Shown: positions 21,901 through 33,700 of the stretch, one piece after another | Numbering within the stretch: position 1 is the first letter of the stretch | Layout of the letters: each line of letters begins with the position of its first letter | NCBI RefSeq assembly: GCF_035222275.1 | Contig: NC_085884.1 | Coordinates: 2,232,001 to 2,296,000, forward strand | Origin: Podospora bellae-mahoneyi | Lineage: Eukaryota > Ascomycota > Sordariomycetes > Sordariales > Podosporaceae | DNA length: 64,000 nucleotides | Direction of reading: 5' to 3' | Translations under genes and position numbers: made by a program | The notes under the pieces: generated by a model | What the model was told of the DNA's origin: nothing | The model's input: the letters and a program-made list of their open reading frames with translations, nothing else | Database searches by the model: none

Positions 21901-23018
21901 CCGGAGATGGAGGCCGCGCAAAGGCGCACAGCACAGCAGGATCTGCGGATGGTATTTGGGAGTCCCGGACTTGGATGAGACAGGGCGCAGGAACAGAGTG
22001 AGTTAGTAGAAAAGGAGGCAGGCTTACCGTTGAGGGGCAGGCGCAACGACCTCTGGCGGCATGTAGTAGTCATCGTACCCGCCTGGAACGAAAGTCGCAG
22101 TGAACTGTGGCATCTCGACTCGAGACTTGTCGCCTGACGGCTGACCCGAGCCTGCATGAATTAGCCAACCAAGCAGTCAGCAAACAGCAATCCAGCCCAA
22201 CCCGGCGTTGTTCTTCTTCCCGCTTCGGAATCCGTCTGTGCAGGTGCTGGGTTCCAGCGATGGCGGGGATTTAGGGCCTGGCGATGCAAAGGAGGGGCGC
22301 CAAGAAACAGGTTACAAGGTGACGATGTTTGCCGGCCAGAGGATAGGACAGCGACGGTCAAAAGTAAGGAGTTGGTGTAGCGGTTCAAGCAGCTAGATAA
22401 AATGCGACGGGAGTTGGAGAAAAGCGAGGTGCTGTGGCCGTGTGTGTGTGTGTCCTCCCAGTCGTCAATCGTTGCCCGTGTTCATAGATGAGGGGGCAAA
22501 ATTGTTGGCTGTTCCTCTTCCCTCCTCCAGGAGTAGGCAGCGAAGCAAAAAGGCAAGCAGCGGATAGGTCGACAGAACCGGTCATGAAACTCGGAGCAAC
22601 AAGGGCCCCGGCTGGGGATTTTGTGATCCTTTTCTTTTAATCTGGTACACTGTGCTGCTGCCCCCCTCCCGCCGTCTCCTCGCAGTCGAGCGGTTGTGTT
22701 GGTGAGCTGCTCTGTTGCATCGAAGGCGCGCCCCTCCTCGGCGATGGATGGTGATTACTGGGATCCCATGTTTCTCCCCTTGGCTTCTGGCTCGCTGCCC
22801 TCTGGTCCAGCGAAGGAAGGATTCCATATACTGCGCCCAGAATAGAACCCGATCCGCAGATGATTCCCTGAGTGTGCTCAGAAGCGGGCATGGAAAACGG
22901 TTCACGTACCTGACATTCGCGACATCTTAGGACCAGTCGTTCCCATGGTCGGCATCAAAGCCGTTGCGGCCTGCCCCGCGTATTGGTTACCCCAGCGTGG
23001 TGCTGCCCAGGACGTCAT
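18996..23018 (-). CDS. Skt5/Chs4-type chitin synthase regulator (Sel1 repeats, CaaX end)
   Basis: I join five exons: 23018-22910, 22151-22028, 21799-21677, 21519-19065 and 19007-18996, giving about 940 aa; all phases close. The N-terminal 130 residues are low-complexity. Residues about 190-480 carry Sel1-like repeats (for example ANFMKGKWLEFGKFGF, AEYRMGMLYENSND, AKAQLKMGQAYELS). The C-terminal third is Pro/Gly-rich and disordered. Skt5/Chs4 proteins recruit and activate chitin synthase at the plasma membrane. The last intron (19008-19064, 57 nt) is a multiple of three and stop-free; removing it creates the C-terminus CVVM, a prenylation (CaaX) box as in yeast Skt5. The first intron (758 nt) is long for a fungus, so the first exon is the least certain part. 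The gene is large and single-copy-like, with no defects seen. Confidence 0.85.
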
Positions 23019-24385
23019 TGCGACAGTGATTGTGGGGTTGACAGTGTGCTAATGCGCTCGCGGGGAAGTGGCCTGCAGCACGTCGATGGTGGGGCAGAAG
23101 AACATTCTCTTGTATTCTCTTGTTGATTTGAGTCTTTGAAGACTCTTCAAGATACGCGGCGAGGTGTTAGTCGATAGGTCATATGAGAACAGCGGGTGAT
23201 ACCTCAGGAAATATAGGATATTAAAGTCTTGGACCTAGAAGCTCTCGTGCGGCCTAGCTCAAAGAAGTAGCACACGGAGCTGAGCTCTAAACGGCTGAAA
23301 AGGAAAGAAGAACCTTGGAATGACGCGTGTTGGCATGCAAGGAACAAGGGCGTTCCACTGAAATTTAAACCAAGCGTCTTTTTTGAGGTTTGGACTGAGG
23401 CGAAACCCGCGAGATCTACCATCTCGAGCCCTCCGTGGTGGGTACGAATGTGTAGCGAAATATTCTGAGTTACACACCATCTTCTCTATGTTTCTTCAGA
23501 TCTGCCTGGTCCTGCTTGATCGGGACTGGGCATCACGAGCCGAACCGTGAAAAAAGCCTCGTTCTTACCAGGGTCAGCAGCCCAAAAGGTGATATCGAGG
23601 TTGACACCCTACCATTAACTCGGCATCGTCCCATGTTTATAACAGCATGTTTGATTGCTTAATGATACACCGCATGCTAGAATCCGTGGTACAGCTTAGA
23701 GACCAACTTCAACCACTGTGATCTTGGCAAGAGTTACCGCCGTTTCTTCCTTCTTCCAAAATGGTGCACTGGTAGGAAACCGGCGGTGGCTGATACTTTG
23801 CTGAAGCCGCTAACGACCTCGTGATGAGTCTTGTCTTCGAAGCTCAAAATCTGAGCCCCCGGATTGCCACTCAAAACTCTGAAATAGATTTCTCTGCACT
23901 CATGAGGTCAGCTTCGCGGCTTACAGCATGATACCAGTGACCATGTGTGGTGACACTCCAGGGCTTCAGGGTAATGCAAAGACATTCTTGCAGTGGAAGA
24001 ACCCTTGGCATGTGAAGTCGGTCCCAGCTGCCGACCAGCTGCCAGCTTCTACCCCAGACTCCGAAGAGCTCCCAAAGCCAAGGCGGCAGCACAGGGCACG
24101 TAGGACGTCAGCCTTTCAGCCTGCAGCTGCCAGCGGCGGACTCCAACAGCCTCACCACCGATAATCTATATTGACAATCACATTCACCCCCAAACTACCG
24201 CTGCCAAACGTCCACCCGGCATTCACCCTGATTAACTGCACACTTACCGAACGACGACGATACCAATCGAATATCGAATTGAATAACCAATCTACATCTC
24301 CAACCAACAACCATCGCCTTTTCCCCCAAAGGCACCTCCCATCGACAGCTCCCAAAGCTTCCATCCACCACACCCATCCTCAACC
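23019..24385. other. No supported gene; divergent promoter region
   Basis: This 1.37-kb spacer separates the Skt5-like gene (minus) from RPN12 (plus). Short open frames show no coding signal. The last 100 bp before RPN12 are C-rich, a common fungal leader composition. Confidence 0.5.
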
Positions 24386-25263
24386 ATGGCCGACCGCCAA
24401 CTCACCACCCTCCTCACCCAACTCCGCACCCCCTCCCTCCCCTTCCCCCAATCCACCACCCTACTCTCAAAAGCCAAACTCCTCCTCCTCCAGCTCTCAG
24501 CCCTAACCCCCTCCCCCACCGTCCCCCCCGCCAACCTAACCCTCGCCCGCGAGGTCTACGAGCTCGGCGCCCTCCACTCCCTCCGCGCCAAAAACCCCGA
24601 CTCCTTCACCCGCTACGTCTCCCAGCTCCAGCCCTTCTACGAGCTCCCCCCTTCTGCTTTCTCCTCCCCCTCCCAAAACCAAAACAAAGTCACCGCCCTC
24701 TGGCTCCTCTTCCTCCTAACCCAAGGCCGCTACACCGAGTTCCACTCCGACCTCGAAGGCCTCTCAACCCGCGGTTCTGTCGCAGAAGTGGAAAACGACA
24801 AGTTTTTGGGATACCCCATCAAGCTGGAGAGGTGGCTCATGGAGGGGGCGTATGACCGGGTCTGGAAGGCGATGAAGAAGGGGGAGGTTCCGAGTGAGGA
24901 GTTTGGGGTCTTGTGCGAGGTTTGTTCCCCCCTCCCTCCCTGATCCGTAAACAGAATGCTAACATCAACAAAAAGGTATTGACCCCCCAAATCCGCCGAG
25001 AAATCGCCTCATCCTCCGAGCGCGCCTACCCGTCCCTCCCCTTCCTCTCAGCCCAGTCCCTCCTCTTCCTCGACTCGGAAGGCGCCGTCGTCGACTTTGC
25101 CCACAGCCGCGGTTGGGTCATCAAGGATAGGACTATTTACTTCCCCACCGCCGCCGATCTCAACGCCGACGAGGAAGGGGAGCAGGAGCAGGAGAAGGAG
25201 GTTGGCCAGATGGTGATTGAAAACACGCTGGGGTACGCCAGGCAGTTGGAGACAATTGTGTAA
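24386..25263 (+). CDS. RPN12: 26S proteasome regulatory particle subunit Rpn12
   Basis: Exons are 24386-24919 and 24976-25263, joined across a 56-nt intron (GTTTGT donor, GCTAAC branch, AAG acceptor), giving 273 aa, the usual size for Rpn12/PSMD8. The CSN8/PSD8/eIF3K-type PCI region is evident: helical repeats with KVTALWLLFLLTQGRYTEFH, FLGYPIKLERWLMEGAYDRVW, and a C-terminal winged helix with SLLFLDSEGAVVDFAHSRGW. Rpn12 is a lid subunit that joins last and promotes docking of the lid to the base. The C-terminal tail is acidic. It converges with the alpha-COP gene 581 bp to the right. Confidence 0.95.
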
Positions 25264-25729
25264 TGGGGGGGGGCAGGCAGACGTTGGAGAAGAGAGAGGC
25301 AGGCAGGCGCATGGAATTGGGACAGCGTCGGTCACAAAAAAAAGACAAGGCCAGACACCAAAGAGAGCGTTTTGCTTGCTGTATTTAATATTGCTAGAGA
25401 GGAGGCGATGGAGATGATAGATGAACAAACGACATACACAAACCATGCACAAAGCGTTTTCTCTCACTTAAGATCCATCATGCTTACTTATTTTTGACAA
25501 ACAACATCACTCAACAACTAACAAATGCCACTACTTACTCCATAGCTTTATCACAAAAAGAACAAGAATCCCTTTACTCGCCAGCGTCCAAAAAAAATAA
25601 ATCATTCACCCTTTGCTACCAACAACACACACTTTCTAATGTGAGAAGGACAATCCCCAACCAACCCCCTTGCTTCCTTCCCCCCCTTTGCTTTTCCGCT
25701 CCCCCGTTTTTGACAAACGAAAAAGACCT

Positions 25730-25730
<1 letters not shown>

Positions 25731-25778
<48 letters not shown>
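25731..25778 (+). repeat. ACA trinucleotide microsatellite
   Basis: This is an uninterrupted run of 16 ACA units in the convergent spacer between RPN12 and alpha-COP, probably in 3' untranslated sequence. Such a tract is expected to vary in length between strains. Confidence 0.95.
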
Positions 25779-25844
25779 CGATTATATATCAAGACTCCCG
25801 CCTGCTACCGCAACCAACCAACCAACCAAACTGACTCATTTTGA

Positions 25845-28800
25845 TCAAGCAAAAAGCTTCAAACCGCTGCCGTGCTTGCCAACCTCGCACACCTCGCACA
25901 CCTTGCAGACGGTGCCCTTGTACTTGGTGTGGTACTTGGACCCGTCAAACGCGCACTCCTCATACGAGGTGCCGCTGTAGATGGGCGTGTAGCTCGCCGC
26001 GCAAATCTCAAACTCGGCAAATTGATCAAACTCAATCTCCACCGCGTCGTGGGGGTTGCGCTCGCAGGTGGCCTTGTTTCTCCGGGCCTATTTGTGTCAT
26101 GTTAGCACCTAATTATCACATGTTAGAGATAGGAGAACTTACAGCTTCCAAAAGCTTGGCCAAAGCGCCGCCAGCATCACCGTTGGAGATTATCCTGTTA
26201 GCAAAGCTCAACGCGCTGCTGTAGTTCTTGCTGCGCATCGACTGAGTCATGGCATTAGACAGAGCCAACTGGCGATGAGCCACCTCAATCTTGGGAATGG
26301 TAAAGTAAGCGGCAAGCTCCAAGTTCCGCTTCAGGAGCTCGGGGTTGGTTAGGATGGTCTCAGGTGTGCCAAGAGACCTGCGCTCAAGCTCAATCGACAT
26401 GGCGAGGGTGTACTCGGCAGCAGCAGTAATGACCTTCTTGGCCTCCGCAACCTCGTCCTCCGAACCAACCGCGTTGACAAGCAGCGAGTGCAGGATGTTC
26501 TTGAAGATAGTCACACCCTCTTCCAGCTTGTTGGTCTTCATGCACTTGTAACCGCGGTGAAGATCATGCTCGGCAAGGTACTCCAGATCCCTGGGGATAA
26601 CGGGAAGCACCTTTCTAAGATCAGCCTCCTCTACCGTGCGGCGAACATAATTGACCAATGGGGGAAGGCCGGCCGACGCAGGGAGATATGTCTTGGAAGC
26701 CTGGTATACTTCCAAGAACCGGGACTTGAGAGGAGCAAAGTTGACAGCACCAACCTGACGGTTGAGCAGTTGCATCGCAGACTCAAACGAGCCACCGGCA
26801 GCATGGTCAACAGCCAGAGGTGAGTTGCGAGCCCAGAGATCAGCCTCGCTGCTGCCAGCACCACCGGCCTCAGCGATGTTGACATCGGCCATGCCCTCCT
26901 CAATCTCTGGCACAACGTCATCACCCATGTCCCAGCCGCCAGCATCCTCCTCCTCATCGGCGTCTCCAAGGAGGTCGCGCTTAGCACCATCCTCCTCAGC
27001 TTCGGCGTCAACACCATTGACCGCCGCTGACTCGTCTTCTAATGAAAGACCCTCCATCTGGCCAAGCAGCGCCTTCTCGAAGAAGGATTGCGATGTGGCC
27101 TTTGTTGGCCAGTTGGCCTTGCATGTAGGAACAACGGGCTTGGGAGGCGTGAGAGGTTCGCCAAAGGTGGGGAGGTTGAGCTCGTCTTCTGTGAGACCGG
27201 CAGCCTCCAAGATCGACTGGCACTCCTCCTCCAGACCGTGGGCCTTGGCTGTAGCGTAGGCCAGAGGATAGAGATCGATCTCCTTGAACATCTGGATTCT
27301 GTCCTCAACCTCACCGAGATACAGGGCGTTTTGGAATCTAGAGCCAAAGTCTCCGCGGTGCTCAGCAATCTTGGCCATCCTAGTCAGCTTGGCCTCGTCA
27401 CCGGTTGTGAGATATAGGAAGGAGAGCTTGTCGAACTGCTTGAGCTTCTGATAGCACATCTCAACAATGGAGTGGTTCCCGTGAGCAAGGGCCTCGGCGC
27501 TCAATCTCGTCCACAATTTTGGCCTGTCCAGCTGCTTGGCCATCTCAACAGCCACCTCAAGGTTTCCGCACTCAATCGCAAGCTCGAAGCGGGTGGTGGG
27601 GTCTTGCACGAACTGAAGGGCAATCTCTGGGTAGCCCTTCTTTTGCAGGTACGAAATAATGGATTGACCGACCAAGCTGGAGTTCTGAATGATGTGCAGC
27701 ATCTCCTCGTAGTTTCTCTTGACAAGGGCAAGCTTGAAGCGGTACTCGGTAGGGTCAATCTGGAGGATTCTGGGCTTCGCAGCACGATCCAAGCAGTAGA
27801 CGTTACGGCCCTTGACCCTCACAAGATAGACAGTCTGATCAAGAGTGCGCACGATACCATTGTCGCCGTTCAACAGCGTGTACTTCACGTGGTTAAGGGT
27901 GGAATACAACAAGACGCCGGCGTCGTCCCAGGTGGCGCTCTTGATGCGGATCGTTTCGTGGAGCGTGCTGACCTGCTCAAGGGTCTTGGTCACAATGGTG
28001 ACATTGTGCTTGCTGAGGAGAGCGGCATAGAGGCCATCGTTGGACCAGACGACGTACTTGACACCATTTACGGCGAGCTCGGCAGTGGTCTTCTTCTGCT
28101 GAACATCGTAAAGGTGTACTGCCGTGGGGGTGATGATGAGAAGGTTACCCGTGCCACCGAAGTAGATGTCGCTAGTGCCAAGAGGGGGCTTGAAGGACCG
28201 GGTAACGTTGTTCTGAAGGTCCTTGATATCGATGGTTTGGGCAGCGGTGTTCAAGACGGCAAAGCGGTTGCGGGCAACAAAGATGGCCGAGTTACCAGAG
28301 CCCCGCTTGGACTCGGTTGGCTCAATGGCGCCGGTACCATCACGGGGAAGGTTGATGAGCTCATAAGAGCCGCCGTCCGCTGGGGATGTGACAAGAACCG
28401 AACGCTCAGCAGGGTTGTAAGACAGCGTCCTTGGGGGAACCCAGGGGCTGCCCAGCTTCTTGAGAGATAGCAGAGTTGGGGACTCGACGTTCTTTTGCAG
28501 GTCGTAAGACTTGACATGCTTCTCCTTGGTGATATAGAAGAGCTGGTTTTGGTAAACAGCCGACGCAGGTCGCTCGCGCTCCAACTTGAATACCATTACA
28601 CCATTATCGTGTCCAGCAGCGAAAAGGTTGATCTCAGGATGCGCGGCGATGACCCAGAATCTGTCGTTTTCTCTCTTGAACGTGTGTACCGCCGTACGCT
28701 TGTTCAGATCCCAAACACGAATCGTCTTATCCTCGCCGGCCGAAAGAATGAGGTCCTGGTGAGGGTGGAACAAGCACCCACTGGCGTTCTGGAAATGCCC

Positions 28801-29855
28801 GCGGCAAGTATCGACCTCCCACGCCTTGGTTTCGCTCATGCGCCACAACTTGATGAGACGATCGTCGCCCGCCGACACTATCAGGGGCATGGTAGGGTGG
28901 AACGAGACCCAGTTAACGCCTCTATCGTGACCCTCGAGAACGAACTTGACGACGGCATCGGTGTTTCCAAACATATCGGCTTGTTGTTGGTTGGCCTGGT
29001 TCATTTGACTTTCGTAGATGGACGCAGGGGCGGAGTGTTTCTTGCGCAAGCCGGAGACTAGGTAGCATTGTCAGTACCTGCCAGGCAGTGTCTAGACCCA
29101 AAGTTCACCTACTATCCCAAACACGAACAGTCTGATCGAGCGAGGCGGACACGACGAGGTCGGCATCCTTGGGGTGGAATTGGGCACACATGACATAGTG
29201 GTTGTGGCCCGTCATGGTGCAAACTGTCCTTCTCCGTCAGCAAGAATTCCAAGCCCACCCTGTAGTTCCAAGCACACATACGCAGGGAGCGGTTCTGCCA
29301 GTTCCATATCCGAATCGTCTGATCGTCAGAGGCGCTGACAATCCAAGGGAGCTCGTTGTGGAAGAAGACGGTTCGAATGTAGTCTAAGTGACCGTTCAGG
29401 GTGAACAGACACCTCCTGGTCTGGTAAGACCAGACCTTGATCTTGTAGTCGTCACCACCCGAGACGAACAGGGGCTACCGCAGAATCAGCAAACTGTCCA
29501 CCTTATCCCCTAACCGAATCCCAGCCATTCCTCACCTGCGTCTTGTGGAAGTCGACACCGCGGACGGGGCCATCGTGCTCTTCGAATCGATCAATCAGTG
29601 TGCCCATACGGTAGTCCCAAAGCTGAATGGTCGAGGAGTGAAGCGAGACGAGGATCCATGGTCTGGTAGGGTCAGTGTCAGCGTGGCCGTGAAATGGCGG
29701 GGAAGCTCTGGAGCTGCGAACCGTTTGGGATGGAATGCGATTCCCTTTGCGCGCGACGACTTGGACTCGAACTAGAAAAAGTGTCAACACCAACACCAAT
29801 GCAGCCAGATGTGGTGAAGGTATACCTTTGTGAGCATGCCCGAAGCGGACTGCAT
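25845..29855 (-). CDS. RET1: Coatomer subunit alpha (alpha-COP)
   Basis: Seven exons close in phase: 29855-29826, 29771-29722, 29662-29536, 29474-29282, 29223-29113, 29057-26143 and 26087-25845, giving 1,222 aa. The product begins [10 protein letters not shown], has WD40 repeats over residues 1-320 (for example [37 protein letters not shown]), then the coatomer WD-associated and alpha-solenoid regions. The coatomer alpha C-terminal domain follows, ending with a Cys-containing [14 protein letters not shown] segment. Alpha-COP is a COPI coat subunit that binds KKxx cargo for Golgi-to-ER retrieval and is essential. Introns cluster at the 5' end, as is common in conserved fungal genes. It is divergent from UGGT. 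Confidence 0.97.
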
Positions 29856-30303
29856 CTTGGCTGGTGGAGGATACCTAGGCCCAGGCACCTGGCATCAAAT
29901 GGGGGGGGGGGGGCGGTATCGAAGAGGTTCGTAGCTTCGTAAGGAGGGAGTACCGACGATTAATAAAAATGCCGATGCCCGCTCGTAGCAAAAGAGAGAT
30001 TAGATAGTGAGCAGCGCCTGGGGTAAGTAATGGCGGCGTGTCGTGTGTCTTGAGGGAGATGGTGGTGGTGTGTCCGAGGAATTGGGGCCGCCGCTGTTGT
30101 TGTCCAGATGTCCACGCCGTCCCCATCAAATCATAGGAGACCCGTGGCATCTCATTCAATTGTGGGTTCCACTGCTGCACAAGGGGGGGAGCTGGCTGCA
30201 GCCTCAGGCACAAAACGCACATTCAATTTTCCGGGCCCACCCTGGCTTTTTGGCAGAGAGCACCAGCCACATGCTACTAAAGTGCCAACCTTTTTCTGAC
30301 GTT

Positions 30304-30311
30304 AGCGTGGC
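30304..30311 (+). promoter_or_regulatory. Candidate UPR element, upstream copy
   Basis: AGCGTGGC in the alpha-COP/UGGT divergent spacer. It is identical over 8 bp to the copy at 30579-30586. The CAGCGTG core is the yeast Hac1 element; this copy has TAGCGTG. Inference only. Confidence 0.3.
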
Positions 30312-30345
30312 TTTGCCCCCTTAGCTTTAGCGGGCGCTAGTCCGG

Positions 30346-30366
30346 ATTGGTTAAGCTCCCCATTGG
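30346..30366 (-). promoter_or_regulatory. Pair of CCAAT boxes (reverse orientation)
   Basis: Two ATTGG pentamers (30346-30350 and 30362-30366), 16 bp apart, lie mid-way between the two divergent genes. This is typical of sites for the fungal HAP/CBC complex. Inference from the motif only. Confidence 0.35.
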
Positions 30367-30577
30367 TGATGTGTCCAGAATTGACAGCTGAGAGCTTCAG
30401 CACTTACAGCGGTTGGCCCACCATATGAAGTGGTGATAGCGACGAAGTGTAGGCATAAGAGACAAGGTCTTGACATCGTCTCCTACTTGCTGTATAGGGA
30501 CAAGCTCCTTATCCAATTCTACTATTTTCCCTTTCACTTAGGGTTAACCCAACGAATTGTTCACCTGCTCCTGACGC

Positions 30578-30584
30578 CAGCGTG
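30578..30584 (+). promoter_or_regulatory. Candidate UPR element (CAGCGTG) before UGGT
   Basis: CAGCGTG lies 137 bp before the UGGT start codon, within the near-palindrome GCCAGCGTGGC. The sequence is the core of the yeast unfolded-protein-response element bound by Hac1. UGGT genes are commonly induced by ER stress, so the position fits. Filamentous fungal consensus sites differ somewhat, so confidence is limited. Confidence 0.4.
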
Positions 30585-30720
30585 GCATTTAAGCCGAGGC
30601 GCATGTCCGCTGGCGGATGCTTCCAGACTTGACACAATCTCCAGTACCACGAAATCCAGACCTTTGGGCAACCATATCTTCGGCACATAGAAACAGCGCG
30701 CCCACAGGGCAACTGTCGAC

Positions 30721-33700
30721 ATGCTTCGACTTTCACAACTACCATTAGGCCTTGCTGCCATCCTCGCAACATGCTTGTCCCCAGCCCATGTCGGGGCATC
30801 CCCGTCGGTGAATGTTGCGCTGAAAGCGGCCTTCTCTGCCCCTCCATATCTGGTTGAACTGCTGTACGTTGTCCATACGACTTCGTAAAACACAAGAGGC
30901 AAAGGAAGAGCTAACACGAACCAGAGAAACGGCAGCTTCCGACAATGCGACAGCTTACTTTGCCCTCCTCGATCGTGTTGCAAAGGGCGACTTTGTGGAG
31001 GCCAAGACGGACAAGACGCTGTACGAGAAGTTCGTGGAAGTACTCCAGGATGATGGACACATGGATGCGGAAGCCCTCTCGACCTTCAAGCTGGCCTTGT
31101 CCATGAGAACTGCCGCCCCTCGAATCGAGGCGCATTACCAATACTATTCGACAGCCGTGGAACCATCGCTGGCCGAAGATCAGGTTGGCTGCGTTCAGTG
31201 GTATCTTCTTGATGGGAAGCAATACTGCACTCCTTCTTTGGACAAGGCGCACGCCGATGTGAAGCAGAGCAGTCAGGAAAGGACGTTGCCATTTGATCAC
31301 AAATTCGGCGCCGGTGCCAAGGATATTATTCTGTATGCCGATATCACTTCACCAAGTTTTGGCAAATTCCACGAGACAGCCAAAGAGATCGCGCAAAAGG
31401 GAGAGGGTTCGTACCGCATCAGGTACAAGAGAAGCGCTGCGCACCCAGAGGAGACTCTCTCCGTTAACGGCTACGGAGTTGCCCTCACCCTCAAGAGAAC
31501 TGATTACATTGTTATCGACGATAGAGACACAGGCGCCGCGAAGGCCCAAGACGAGGCGCAAAAACCCATTGGAGCTTCCGATGTGGTCCTGGATGACGAG
31601 GAAGAGATTACTGATATCAAGCCATTGGAGAAGTCTGAGCTTACTCCTCTCGCCATGAAGGCTGCTTCTTTTATTATGAAAAGTGACTCGCCTTTCGAAA
31701 CGCTCCTCAAGCTCACCCAAGATTTCCCCAAATACTCGACCTCGCTTGGCGCACATAACGTTTCCGAGGAGTTTGAGGAGGAGCATCGTCTCAACCGCCA
31801 GGTCTTGGCCCCTGAGGGTGTCAACGTCTTGTGGATGAACGGTGTTCAACTGATTGACCGTCAGATTCAGCCATTTGGACTGGTCGATCTTCTTACCCGT
31901 GAGCGCAAGCTAATTCACGGCGTTTTGGATCTTGGCTTGACCGGAGAACAAGCCGTGTCTTTACTTGGTCATAGCGAAATTGCCCAGGCCAAATCGGCAG
32001 ATCATGAACCTCGCAGGTTCGACTGGAGGGACAAGATCGAGGATGGTGAGGTTATCGTCTGGCTTAACAACATCGAAAAGGACAAAAGATACCAGGAGTT
32101 CTCGCCAAGCATTTGGACCATTCTTCAGAGCTTCGGTGGACTACCTCAAGTGCGAAAGAACATGTTCAACTTGGTTGCCCCGGTCGACTTGACAAAGCCT
32201 GAAGACGTCACCGTCATTGTTGAGCAGCTCCTCGTGTTCATGAAGCGACTGATTCCCGTCCGGTTTGGTTTTGTCCCCCTCACCCCCACCGGAGAAGCCA
32301 TTAACCAAGCCAAGGTGGTCTACTACCTGCTTGATACCTATGGTCTCTCTGCTACCGTTGCTTACCTGGAGAACTCTCTCGAGTCAAAGAAGACGTCCAA
32401 GGCCGATGAGGGAGTCTTTAAGCAGGCTATCAAGGACCGTAAGCCGAAGGAAGACGCTACGGTCTTGGCTTTCAAGGACATCTTCACCTCGGAGCACCAT
32501 GAAAAACATATCCATCTTGCCAAGCATTGGGTTGAAAGACTCCGCGCTGACACTGAAGTCCCTCCTGTTTTCTTCAACGGCTTCCCCATTCCGAGAGAAG
32601 AGAACTGGCTTAAAGCCATGAACCAAAAGCTGGGCGCCGAGCTGCAGGAGATTCAGCAGGGAGTGTACTTTGGTCAGATTGGAGATGAGACAAACATCGA
32701 GGCCCAGTTCGCTGAAAAGGCCATCGCTCGCCGCAACACTTTTATTTACCCTGAGGATGCCCGTGATATCACCATTCTCAACGTCAACAAGGTCTACACC
32801 GAGAATGCCTATCTCTTTGACAAGGTGCCTGTTGTTGAGGCAGACAAGGACTCAACCAAGGAAGACTGGGCTGCGCTGACGGTCATCACTGACTTGAGTA
32901 CCCCCGATGGTCAAAAGCTGGCGTACTTTGCCCTCAAGTTCCGCAAGGATAGCCCGGGCGTCAGGATTGATATCGTCCATAACCCCAAGGATACCAGCCA
33001 GTCGACATCTACCCTCACTCTTCATATCAAGAAGCAGGAGGACAGTCTAGCGACCGTCAACACCCTATTGGATCTTGAAACCGTCCTTGATACTGTGTCA
33101 GGTGAGGCTGATCGTGAACTCGATGCTGCTCTGGCCAGCTTCTTGTCTAGCGTCAACCTCAAGGCAGGCAACAGCGCTCTTATCCTCAACGGCCGCCTTG
33201 TAGGCCCTATCCCCTCTGCCGAGGACTTCAAGCCTGAAGACTTGGAGACCTTCCTTGAGACGGAGCGTGCCCAGCGCATCGTTCCTGTTCACAAGGCGAT
33301 CGAGGAACTTGGCCTCGGTGATAAGATTTCTGGTCCTTTGGATGCCGCCAAGTTGACCTCAGTCACTGCTCTCTCGGGTATTTCTGATCTCCCACAGGGC
33401 ATCTTTGACTCTGCGCCATCTGTGAGAATTAGTCAGTTCAGCGAATTCAAGAAGGAACACACGTCATTCGAGGTTGGTGACGCTTCCAAGGCCACCATTT
33501 TCTTCACTGCCATCATCAATCCCGCTAGCGAGGGTGGACAAAAGTGGGCTGCTATCCTCAAGGTTCTTTCCGAGTTGGAAGGCGTGCATCTTCGGGTGTT
33601 CCTCAACCCCACCGAGAATGTTCAAGAGCTGCCCATCAAGAGATTCTACCGCTATGTTCTTAACTCTGCTCCCACCTTCGACCAGGATGGAAAGGTTGCG

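Noticed and set aside
25731-25778. Tandem ACA tract considered as a CRISPR-like array
   Set aside because: It is a plain trinucleotide microsatellite without spacers, in a fungal genome.
27472-28470. 332-codon plus-strand frame antisense to alpha-COP
   Set aside because: Antisense shadow of a strongly conserved coding sequence.
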